Positions 1-5,475 of a stretch of DNA of 5,475 bases are shown piece by piece. Where the stretch lies: contig CAYXNS010000075.1 in assembly GCA_964466315.1 (NCBI GenBank), forward strand, positions 1-5,475. Reading direction: 5' to 3'. The stretch comes from SMWC01 sp964466315. GTDB taxonomy: Bacteria; Pseudomonadota; Gammaproteobacteria; Steroidobacterales; Rariloculaceae. Within the stretch, counting starts at the first letter, position 1. Every line of letters begins with the position of its first letter. The position numbers and the translations under genes are program-made. The notes beneath the pieces are model-generated. The model saw only the letters and a program-made list of their open reading frames with translations. It was not told where the DNA came from and did no database searches.

Positions 1-858
1 CTGTCCAAACATATCCCGAGCGTCGAATGTCGAGTCGTCGTGATTTATCGCGATGGCCAGGGAATCATTCCCGATGGCGACACGATCGTTCAGGAGGACG
101 ACGAAGTCTTCTTCATTGCCGCGCGCAAGGATATCCGTGCGGTGCTCAGCGAGATGCGCAAGCTCGACGATCCGATTCGGCGCGTCGTGATTGCAGGTGG
201 CGGCAACGTCGGCGTGCGCTTGGCTAAGGCGCTCGAGTCGACTAATCAGGTCAAGGTAATCGAGCACGATCACGATCGCGCACGCTCTGTTTCGGAAAAG
301 CTCAATAAGGCGATCGTATTGCACGGCGATGCTGCGGACGAAGAGTTACTCCTCGAAGAAAATATCGATAGCGCAGACGTGTTCGTGTCCGTTACGAATG
401 CCGACGAGGCCAACATTCTTTCGGCAATGCTCGCGAAACGTGTCGGCGTACGTAAGGTCATGGCGCTCATCAATAAGCCGGCGTACGCTGAGCTCGTCGA
501 AGCCGGCACGATCGATATCGCGATCTCTCCTTCGCAGATTACGCTCGGTACGTTACTCGCCCATGTTCGTCGTGGTGACGTCGTCAAGGTTCATGCACTA
601 CGGCGTGGTGCTGCGGAAGCGATAGAAGCAGTGGCGCACGGCGATGAAGATTCGTCGCATGTCGTCGGCCGATCGATTGATCAGATCAGACTGCCTCGAG
701 GCGCGACGATCAGTGCCGTCGTGCGTGGCGATACAGTGCTCATGGCGCACCACGATACGGTTATCGAAGCTGACGATCACGTCATCCTGTTCATGGCCGA
801 GCGCCGCCAGATCGATGAAGTGGAGCGGTTGTTCGAGGTCGGGGTCAGTTTCGTGTAA
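1..858 (+). CDS. trkA: Trk potassium uptake system peripheral protein TrkA (C-terminal part, 5' end outside window)
   Basis: This is the regulatory subunit of the Trk potassium uptake system, a cytosolic protein that binds NAD(H) or other nucleotides and gates the TrkH channel. The frame is open from base 1 without a start, and 285 residues remain. Full TrkA proteins have about 458, so roughly the first 170 are missing. The first ~45 residues match the end of the first RCK C-terminal domain (IIPDGDTIV, then DEVFFIAA). A second Rossmann-type RCK domain follows, with the dinucleotide-binding glycines GGGNVG at residues 66-71, the acidic residue ending strand 2 at E88, HGDAAD at 108-113 and TNADEANI at 132-139. 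The last ~90 residues form the second RCK C-terminal domain (GATISAVVRGDTVLMAHHDT). Its TAA stop overlaps the trkH ATG, which implies translational coupling. I see no frameshift or missing key residue in the visible part. Confidence 0.96.
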   Translation: MSKHIPSVECRVVVIYRDGQGIIPDGDTIVQEDDEVFFIAARKDIRAVLSEMRKLDDPIRRVVIAGGGNVGVRLAKALESTNQVKVIEHDHDRARSVSEKLNKAIVLHGDAADEELLLEENIDSADVFVSVTNADEANILSAMLAKRVGVRKVMALINKPAYAELVEAGTIDIAISPSQITLGTLLAHVRRGDVVKVHALRRGAAEAIEAVAHGDEDSSHVVGRSIDQIRLPRGATISAVVRGDTVLMAHHDTVIEADDHVILFMAERRQIDEVERLFEVGVSFV

Positions 859-2315
859 TGCCGGTCACACTACTAGCGATCCAGCGCGTCCTCGGCTTCC
901 TCGTGATGATGTTCAGTCTTACGATGTTGCTGCCGATTATCGTCTCGCTGATCTTCAGAGACGGTACGTGGATCGCATTCGGTGCATCCTTTCTCATTAT
1001 CCTCGGCTCTGGTGCCATCATTTGGTACCCGGTGCGCGATGAGGAACGGGAATTGCGGTTGCGAGATGGATTCCTCGTTGTTGCACTTTTCTGGATCGTG
1101 CTCGGCCTCTTCGGTTCCGCGCCGCTACTCTTGTCGGCGGAGCCGAGCATGCGCTTCACCGACGCCGTCTTCGAGTCGGTTTCGGGACTGACCACGACGG
1201 GTGCCACGGTGCTCACGGGGCTCGATATGCTGCCAGAAGGCATCTTGTTCTACCGCCAGCAACTGCAATGGCTCGGCGGACTAGGAATCATCGTGTTAGC
1301 CGTCGCAGTACTGCCGATGCTCGGAGTCGGAGGAATGCAGCTCTACCGAGCCGAGACACCTGGGCCGATCAAGGATACCAAGCTCACGCCGAGGATAGCC
1401 GAGACGGCTAAGGCGTTGTGGTACGTCTATCTCGGTATCACGGTGGTATGCGGGCTCGCGTACTTAGTCGCGGGGATGGGCGTATTCGATGCGTTGTGCC
1501 ACGCGTTCAGTACAGTGGCGATCGGCGGCTTCTCGACGCATGACGCGAGCATGGCCCACTTCGACAGCCCCGTCATCGAGATGATTGCGGTCGTGTTTAT
1601 GTTCATAGCCGGCGTGAACTTTTCATTGCACTTTCTCGCCTGGCGACATCGTCGCGTGAGGAGCTATCTGATCGACCCCGAATTCCGTGCGTATGTGAAA
1701 CTTCTGGGTGGGCTCACGGCGTTTATCCTCATCTATCTCTATCTCACCGGGTATTACGCGACGTTGGCGGAGACACTTACGAAAGGCCTATTCCAGGTCG
1801 TTTCGGTCGGCACGACGACGGGATTCACGACGGACAATTTCGCTAGTTGGCCCGGAGCACTGCCGGTACTCCTGATACTGTCCAGTTTCGTCGGCGGGTG
1901 CGCCGGATCGACAGCTGGTGGCATGAAGGTCATCCGCTGGCTACTCATGTACAAGCAGGGGTGGCGTGAAGTACAGCGGCTCGTTCATCCGAGTGCTGCG
2001 ATTACAGTGAAACTCGGTGGCAAGCCCGTAAACAATCGCGTCGTCGACGCCGTCTGGGGGTTCTTCGCCGTCTACGTTGTCGTGTTCGGTATCTTGATGC
2101 TCGTGGTGCTGGCGGATGGGGTCGATCAGGTCACGGCATTCTCCGCGATAGCGGCGACGCTCAACAATCTCGGCCCAGGATTAGGAGAGGTCGCGACCGG
2201 TTACGGCGATCTCGACGTTATCAGTAAGTGGTCTCTAGTTTGCGCCATGCTCTTAGGCCGTCTGGAGATTTTCACTCTGCTCGTTCTCATAACACCGACG
2301 TTCTGGCGTCGTTAG
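858..2315 (+). CDS. trkH: Trk system potassium uptake protein TrkH
   Basis: This is the inner-membrane, potassium-conducting subunit that works with TrkA. The 485-residue length is normal for TrkH. All four pore loops of the family are visible with their filter glycines: LTTTGAT at residues 111-117, AIGGFSTHD at 221-229, TTTGFTTD at 319-326 and NNLGPGLG at 436-443. Many hydrophobic segments lie between them, as expected for a protein built from four TM-P-TM units plus extra N-terminal helices. GCAGSTAGGMK at 348-358 and the C-terminal GRLEIFTLL at 467-475 are also typical of TrkH. The third and fourth repeats look intact. The ATG start overlaps the trkA stop (TAATG); a G-rich stretch near 836-844 could act as a distant ribosome site, but coupling to trkA is more likely. 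KtrB and TrkG are related alternatives. The length, the TrkA neighbour and IGGFSTHD favour TrkH. Confidence 0.97.
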   Translation: MPVTLLAIQRVLGFLVMMFSLTMLLPIIVSLIFRDGTWIAFGASFLIILGSGAIIWYPVRDEERELRLRDGFLVVALFWIVLGLFGSAPLLLSAEPSMRFTDAVFESVSGLTTTGATVLTGLDMLPEGILFYRQQLQWLGGLGIIVLAVAVLPMLGVGGMQLYRAETPGPIKDTKLTPRIAETAKALWYVYLGITVVCGLAYLVAGMGVFDALCHAFSTVAIGGFSTHDASMAHFDSPVIEMIAVVFMFIAGVNFSLHFLAWRHRRVRSYLIDPEFRAYVKLLGGLTAFILIYLYLTGYYATLAETLTKGLFQVVSVGTTTGFTTDNFASWPGALPVLLILSSFVGGCAGSTAGGMKVIRWLLMYKQGWREVQRLVHPSAAITVKLGGKPVNNRVVDAVWGFFAVYVVVFGILMLVVLADGVDQVTAFSAIAATLNNLGPGLGEVATGYGDLDVISKWSLVCAMLLGRLEIFTLLVLITPTFWRR

Positions 2316-2317
2316 GG

Positions 2318-2635
2318 GTGGGGATAACGGGTAATCTCGAAGCCATGCTCGCTCGTGGTGAGGACAACGCGATGATGCGGTTTGCGTTGGGCTCGAAGTA
2401 CTCAAAGACAGGCGATGCAGACAGGGCTGTCGAGCACCTGAGTGTTGCCGTCAGCCTGGAGCCCGACTATTCTGCCGCATGGAAGCTGCTCGGGAAGGTG
2501 CAGGCAGAGGCCGCCCTCGGAGCCGAAGTCATGGAGATTTTCCGTACGGGCATCGATGCCGCCGGGCGGCGCGGTGACCAGCAAGCTGCTCGGGAAATGC
2601 AAGTGTTTCTGAAGCGCTTCGAGAAGACAGAGTAA
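2318..2635 (+). CDS. Small TPR-repeat protein (unknown function)
   Basis: This is a 105-residue soluble protein with two tetratricopeptide repeats, a helical fold that usually binds other proteins. Repeat 1 spans about residues 18-50 (RFALGSKYSKTGDADRAVEH, closing with LEPD). Repeat 2 spans about 51-86 and carries YSAAWKLLGK. A charged C-terminal helix follows (QQAAREMQVFLKRFEK). I recognise the overall pattern from short TPR proteins common in Proteobacteria, but know of no assigned function. No signal peptide or membrane segment is visible, so it is probably cytosolic. I chose GTG at 2318 because NLEAMLARG just upstream of the first repeat looks like conserved N-terminal sequence; a TTAGG lies directly before it, very close for a ribosome site. 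ATG at 2345 is the alternative and would give 96 residues. The frame stays open upstream into trkH, but that extension looks like out-of-frame trkH. The gene sits 2 bases after the trkH stop, so it is probably cotranscribed. Confidence 0.82.
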   Translation: MGITGNLEAMLARGEDNAMMRFALGSKYSKTGDADRAVEHLSVAVSLEPDYSAAWKLLGKVQAEAALGAEVMEIFRTGIDAAGRRGDQQAAREMQVFLKRFEKTE

Positions 2636-2637
2636 GG

Positions 2638-2657
2638 TGCGGCCCGAGCGAGCCGCA
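2638..2657 (+). other. Intercistronic inverted repeat between TPR gene and dctQ
   Basis: TGCGGC (2638-2643) and GCCGCA (2652-2657) are perfect 6-base arms around an 8-base loop, 2 bases after the TPR stop codon. No run of T follows, so it is not a standard intrinsic terminator. It could stabilise or process a mRNA carrying both Trk and TRAP genes, or weakly attenuate transcription into dctQ. A second small inverted repeat, TCTC-AAA-GAGA (2658-2668), follows directly and covers the purine-rich stretch that probably serves as the dctQ ribosome site. The pairing is seen in the sequence; any role is inference. Confidence 0.4.
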
Positions 2658-2674
2658 TCTCAAAGAGACGATGC

Positions 2675-3223
2675 ATGTTGAAGCTGAGGAACACTCTGGA
2701 AGACTTCAGTGAATTCACGGGTACCGTGATCGCGTGGTTGACCCTCTTAATGGTGTTGCTCACATTCGTCGTCGTCGTGCTGCGTTACGGCTTCGATCTC
2801 GGCTGGATCTGGTTGCAGGAGAGCGTGACCTGGATGCACGCAGCCGTATTCATGCTCGGCGCCGGCTACACGCTAAAACGGGACGAGCATGTCCGAGTGG
2901 ACATTTTCTACCGTCGCTTGACGGCACGACGCAAGGCCATCGTGGATCTGCTCGGTACGCTGATTTTCCTGTTGCCGGTGGCCGTCTTTCTGGTCATTTC
3001 GAGCTGGGACTACGTCTACAGGTCCTGGGTCTTCCGCGAGGCGTCCCGCGAGGCCGGCGGTCTGCCCTATCCATTCGTACCCATTCTTAAGAGCCTGATA
3101 CCCGCCACGGCCGGTATGCTGATACTTCAGGGGATAGCAAACTTCCTAGGCGCCATCCTGACGCTCATAGACCGCATGCCCGCGAGCGCCGACAGAAAAG
3201 CATCCGCAGGCGACGTAATTTGA
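2675..3223 (+). CDS. TRAP transporter small permease subunit (DctQ family)
   Basis: This is the small membrane subunit of a tripartite ATP-independent periplasmic (TRAP) transporter, which pairs with the large permease and, in the family, takes up organic acids or related solutes using an ion gradient. Its 182 residues hold four hydrophobic segments at about 17-36, 50-66, 91-110 and 138-163, as expected for DctQ. Family marks include LQESVTWMHAAVFMLGAGYT (residues 47-66), then EHVRVDIFYR (71-80) with the H-V-x-V-D signature, and EAGGLPYPF (126-134) before the last helix. The EAGGLPY element and the DctM partner suggest the mannitol/chloroaromatic type rather than the C4-dicarboxylate type; substrate cannot be read from this subunit. 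The ATG at 2675 follows an AAAGAGA ribosome site about 6 bases upstream. The stop codon lies within or next to the dctM start, so the two are coupled. The TPR gene ends 39 bases upstream. Confidence 0.93.
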   Translation: MLKLRNTLEDFSEFTGTVIAWLTLLMVLLTFVVVVLRYGFDLGWIWLQESVTWMHAAVFMLGAGYTLKRDEHVRVDIFYRRLTARRKAIVDLLGTLIFLLPVAVFLVISSWDYVYRSWVFREASREAGGLPYPFVPILKSLIPATAGMLILQGIANFLGAILTLIDRMPASADRKASAGDVI

Positions 3224-3225
3224 CC

Positions 3226-4602
3226 ATGGAGTGGGTCGCCCTCTTCATGTTTGCCGCGGCCGTGATCGTACTGCTAGCAGGGTTCCCCGTAGCGTTCTCG
3301 CTGGGCGGTATCGCACTGATATTCGCGTTTACGGGTGTAACGCTCGGGGCGTTCGACGCCGCTTTTTTGGGCACGATGCCCAACCGTGTGTTCGGTATCA
3401 TGAGCAACGAAACGCTCATGGCCGTGCCGCTGTTCGTGTTCATGGGCGTAACGCTCGAGCGCGCACAGATCGCCGACTCTTTGCTCGAAAATCTGAGCGC
3501 GTTATTCGGCGGGTTACGTGGCGGGCTGGGCATCTCCGTTACACTCGTCGGCATGTTGCTCGCGGCGAGTACCGGAATCGTCGGCGCGACCGTTGTTACG
3601 ATGGGATTGCTGTCCCTGCCGACGATGCTGCGACGCGGCTATAGCCCGGCCGTGGCGACGGGTACGATCTGCGCGTCCGGTACGCTCGGCCAGATCATCC
3701 CGCCGTCGATCATTCTCGTGCTGCTCGGTGACGTCCTGTCGTCGGCCTACAGCCAGGCGCAGTTGACGCAGGGGATCTTCTCGCCCGATACGGTATCCGT
3801 CGGTGACCTTTTCGTCGGGGCGCTCGTCCCCGGACTAGGGCTCGTTGCGCTGTACGTGACCTATCTGATTGGCGTAGCAATCGCGAAACCGGATGCGATG
3901 CCTGCGAACCCGACAGTCGATCCGGATGAACGCGTCAGCGTGATTCAGGTATTTCTCGCGTTGCTGCCGCCGCTTGTATTGATACTTGCCGTACTCGGTT
4001 CGATCATGGGAGGCCTCGCTACACCAACCGAGGCAGCCGGCGTCGGCGCGGTCGGCGCGCTGCTCTTGGCACTGTTGAAACGCGCGTTCTCGATGGGCCG
4101 CCTGATCGAGGTCATGCAGAGCACGGTGCGTGTGAGCAGTATGGTGTTTCTGATTCTGATCGGTGCGTCGCTGTTCTCGCTCGTCTTTCGCGGTTATGGC
4201 GGAGATCGACTGGTTCAGGATCTGTTGCTGAGCCTGCCCGGCGGCGTCATCGGCGCGATGTTCACGGTTATGCTGCTCATGTTCCTGCTGGGATTCGTGC
4301 TGGACTTCATCGAGATCACGTTCGTCGTAGTCCCGATCGTCGGCCCCATCCTACTGACGATGGGCGTCGATCCGGTCTGGCTCGGTGTCATGATCGCGAT
4401 CAACCTGCAGACCTCGTTCCTGACACCGCCATTCGGTTTCGCGCTGTTCTATCTACGGGGTGTCGCGCCCGAGAGCGTGGAAACGAGTGCGATCTATCGC
4501 GGCGTCATGCCATTCGTAGCTATTCAACTCCTGGCACTGGTCCTCTTGGCGCTCGTACCCGAACTCGCGACCTGGTTGCCCGACATCGTTTACGGGCACT
4601 GA
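3226..4602 (+). CDS. TRAP transporter large permease subunit (DctM family)
   Basis: This is the large transport subunit of the TRAP system and carries the solute path through the inner membrane. From ATG at 3226 it has 458 residues, somewhat longer than a typical ~425-residue DctM. It is hydrophobic throughout, consistent with about 11-12 membrane segments. Family motifs (numbered from that ATG) are AGFPVAFSLGG at 18-28, NETLMAVPLFVFMG at 61-74, ASGTLGQIIPPS at 150-161, GGLATPTEAAGVGAVGA at 262-278, LDFIEITFVVVPIVGP at 359-374 and NLQTSFLTPPFGFALFYLRG at 393-412. From memory, GTLGQIIPPS, FIEIT and QTSFLTPPFGFALFYL are marks of the mannitol/chloroaromatic TRAP group. The region at about 170-195 and the polar loop at about 220-240 probably account for the extra length. 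An alternative TTG start at 3220 overlaps the dctQ stop and is better spaced from a possible AGG at 3208-3210. No DctP binding protein gene is next to it. Confidence 0.95.
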   Translation: MEWVALFMFAAAVIVLLAGFPVAFSLGGIALIFAFTGVTLGAFDAAFLGTMPNRVFGIMSNETLMAVPLFVFMGVTLERAQIADSLLENLSALFGGLRGGLGISVTLVGMLLAASTGIVGATVVTMGLLSLPTMLRRGYSPAVATGTICASGTLGQIIPPSIILVLLGDVLSSAYSQAQLTQGIFSPDTVSVGDLFVGALVPGLGLVALYVTYLIGVAIAKPDAMPANPTVDPDERVSVIQVFLALLPPLVLILAVLGSIMGGLATPTEAAGVGAVGALLLALLKRAFSMGRLIEVMQSTVRVSSMVFLILIGASLFSLVFRGYGGDRLVQDLLLSLPGGVIGAMFTVMLLMFLLGFVLDFIEITFVVVPIVGPILLTMGVDPVWLGVMIAINLQTSFLTPPFGFALFYLRGVAPESVETSAIYRGVMPFVAIQLLALVLLALVPELATWLPDIVYGH

Positions 4603-4614
4603 TCGCCGTTACCG

Positions 4615-5040
4615 TTAACGAATCGTATTGACCGGACCCATACCGCGGATCTCGACGATGACCTCTTCGTCCCTGGCGCCATCGAAATGCCAGCCGCCGG
4701 CCGGATGTTTCATGTAGCTGCCCGCGGGTAGCGGCACCATGTCTTCCATCGTAGTATCGGCATTCGTGGCCGTGTACCAGGTTCCCGAGAGCACCGTGAT
4801 GTAGCGGTCCTGGTCGTGGTAGTGGGGTGTCGAGTAGTTGCCGGGCGGGAAGCGGTTGCGTTGAATATAGAAACCCTCTTCGGCCGGGTTTCCCTCGATG
4901 ATCACGAACGCCGTGCCCGATTCACGCACGGTCCACTGCAACTCGTCGACCGGGATACGAATGAAGCCGTCTTCTGAGTCCTGTGCCATGAGCGTAGGCA
5001 GCAAGAGCACGGATGCGCTGATTACCAGGAACCTCTTCAT
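4615..5040 (-). CDS. Secreted cupin-domain protein
   Basis: This is a 141-residue single-domain cupin with a probable signal peptide: MKR, a hydrophobic stretch, and likely cleavage after TLMA (residues 16-19), so it should reach the periplasm or beyond. The cupin barrel runs from about residue 35 to 138. Motif 1 has the metal-binding pair H73-Y-H75 in TPHYHDQDRYITVLSGTWY (71-89). Motif 2, PAGGWHF (113-119), gives a third histidine, H118. The glutamate usual in motif 1 (seven residues before G86) is arginine, R79, next to D78. Metal binding may therefore use only histidines, or be altered. Function is unknown: cupins include enzymes, sugar binders and regulators. I chose ATG at 5040 because a near-perfect ribosome site precedes it and the signal peptide starts there; an in-frame TTG at 5070 would add ten polar residues, including the ribosome site itself. 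It converges on dctM with only 12 bases between stops. Confidence 0.85.
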   Translation of the reverse strand: MKRFLVISASVLLLPTLMAQDSEDGFIRIPVDELQWTVRESGTAFVIIEGNPAEEGFYIQRNRFPPGNYSTPHYHDQDRYITVLSGTWYTATNADTTMEDMVPLPAGSYMKHPAGGWHFDGARDEEVIVEIRGMGPVNTIR

Positions 5041-5046
5041 GTTGTT

Positions 5047-5054
5047 CTCCTCCT
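5047..5054 (-). promoter_or_regulatory. Ribosome binding site of the cupin gene
   Basis: On the - strand the sequence reads AGGAGGAG, then 6 bases, then the ATG at 5040. This is close to an ideal Shine-Dalgarno match at ideal spacing and is the strongest in the window. It fixes the cupin start at 5040 rather than the upstream TTG and suggests efficient translation. Confidence 0.85.
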
Positions 5055-5237
5055 GATCGGTGGTCGCCAATAGTATCGCGTGGTTCCAGGTCGCGCCATT
5101 GAAACACAGGCGCTAGATTCCCAGTTTGCTTACCGTGTCCGCCAACTCACCGGGGATACTTGCGAGACGTGGGTGCTCGTGTCGAAGTCGATCCTTGAAT
5201 GGTGAGTGTGTACGACGACCGGTAAGAGCAGAACGAT

Positions 5238-5256
5238 AAGATCGGCGGCCGATTTT
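5238..5256 (-). terminator. Candidate terminator hairpin after the CstA-like gene
   Basis: Bases 5238-5245 and 5249-5256 pair as an 8-base stem (one G-T wobble) with a 3-base loop, centred on the inverted repeat ATCGGC-G-GCCGAT. It lies about 9 bases beyond the stop of the - strand CstA-like gene, where an intrinsic terminator would be expected. On the - strand the following bases are only moderately T-rich (TATCGTTCTG), so termination may be weak. The rest of the spacer (5055-5237) shows no gene and no convincing sigma-70 promoter. Confidence 0.4.
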
Positions 5257-5265
5257 GTCATCGAA

Positions 5266-5475
5266 TCAGACTTCATCGGAGGCGTAGTCCTCCCGGCGAA
5301 AACGCGAGATAACCGATGCCGCTTCGAGTGTTACGAGGACACTCGTAATCAGGACGACGATGTCTATCGTCACCAACAACCAGTTCCCCGCCTGATACCA
5401 TTCGATGAGTTTCAGCACAGCGGACCATGCCGATGTGATCAGGACGAACGTCATCGGGATCAGCGTATAACGTGC
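5266..5475 (-). CDS. C-terminal end of a membrane protein, probably CstA-family carbon starvation protein (partial)
   Basis: This - strand frame is open to the right edge of the window, so the 69 residues seen are the C-terminal end of a longer protein whose start lies outside. An ATG at 5454 is internal, not the likely start. Two hydrophobic segments are visible, at about residues 5-24 (LIPMTFVLITSAWSAVLKLI) and 32-56, the second containing LLVTIDIVVLITSVLVTLEA. They are followed by a short charged tail (SRFRREDYASDEV). The ARYTLIPMTFVLITSAW start resembles the last part of CstA-family proteins, inner-membrane transporters of peptides or pyruvate, where an RY-x-hydrophobic-P pattern precedes the final helices. 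That match is from memory on a short piece, so other polytopic transporters remain possible. The stop is followed by a candidate terminator hairpin, and the cupin gene lies about 225 bases further along the same strand. Confidence 0.55.
   Translation of the reverse strand, partial: ARYTLIPMTFVLITSAWSAVLKLIEWYQAGNWLLVTIDIVVLITSVLVTLEAASVISRFRREDYASDEV

Noticed and set aside
845..1243. 132-residue open frame on the - strand inside trkH
   Set aside because: It lies opposite a clear trkH reading frame, is rich in S, R, P and T as antisense shadows are, and has no recognisable domain.
2228..2317. Upstream extension of the TPR gene frame into trkH
   Set aside because: These 30 codons overlap the conserved trkH C-terminus (GRLEIFT) and read as non-TPR, shadow-like sequence; a start at 2318 or 2345 fits better.
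3165..3554. 129-residue open frame on the - strand opposite dctM
   Set aside because: It is antisense to well-conserved dctM motifs, has low-complexity composition and no visible ribosome site.
2318..4602. A TPR-associated TRAP transporter like the Treponema TatT/TatP type
   Set aside because: In that type the TPR protein is a periplasmic lipoprotein paired with a binding protein. This TPR protein has no signal peptide or lipobox, is much shorter, and no binding protein is present.
5041..5070. Upstream TTG start for the cupin gene
   Set aside because: It would place the strong ribosome site inside the coding sequence and put ten polar residues before the signal peptide.
5055..5237. Promoter for the cupin gene in the spacer
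   Set aside because: On the - strand I found TACTAT and TTGGCG, but no pair with suitable spacing and match, so I do not call a promoter.

Overview
The window looks like chromosomal DNA of a moderately GC-rich proteobacterium, most likely a gammaproteobacterium. This rests on a TrkA-TrkH potassium uptake pair, a two-component TRAP permease and a secreted cupin whose gene has a strong Shine-Dalgarno site. The lineage is an inference from family content; there is no rRNA or other marker gene here. I saw no insertion sequence, phage gene, CRISPR array, tRNA or rRNA.

Layout, left to right. Positions 1-4602 hold five genes on the + strand, packed so tightly that they could form one transcription unit. 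They are trkA (its 5' part lies outside the window), trkH (TAATG overlap), a 105-residue TPR protein starting about 2 bases after trkH, then after 39 bases the TRAP small permease (DctQ type) and the TRAP large permease (DctM type), which meet within a few bases. On the - strand, ending only 12 bases beyond the dctM stop codon, is a gene for a small secreted cupin-fold protein (4615-5040). A spacer of about 225 bases follows. It holds a candidate terminator hairpin but no gene or convincing promoter that I can see. Last is the C-terminal end of a membrane protein on the - strand (5266-5475), which resembles the end of a CstA-family transporter and runs off the right edge.

How the genes may work together. 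TrkA is the cytosolic nucleotide-binding ring that gates the TrkH potassium channel. The DctQ/DctM pair would form the membrane part of a secondary transporter for an organic acid or similar solute, normally driven by the sodium gradient. Its sequence motifs look like the mannitol/chloroaromatic TRAP subgroup. No DctP-type periplasmic binding protein is in the window, so the TRAP pair is incomplete here. The TPR protein between the two transport modules has no signal peptide or membrane segment and its role is unknown. The cupin and the CstA-like protein are oriented toward the TRAP genes, so they are separate transcription units.

Nothing here is a clearly new system. The points most worth a second look are the TPR gene joining Trk and TRAP modules, the missing TRAP binding protein, and the cupin's unusual metal-site residue.
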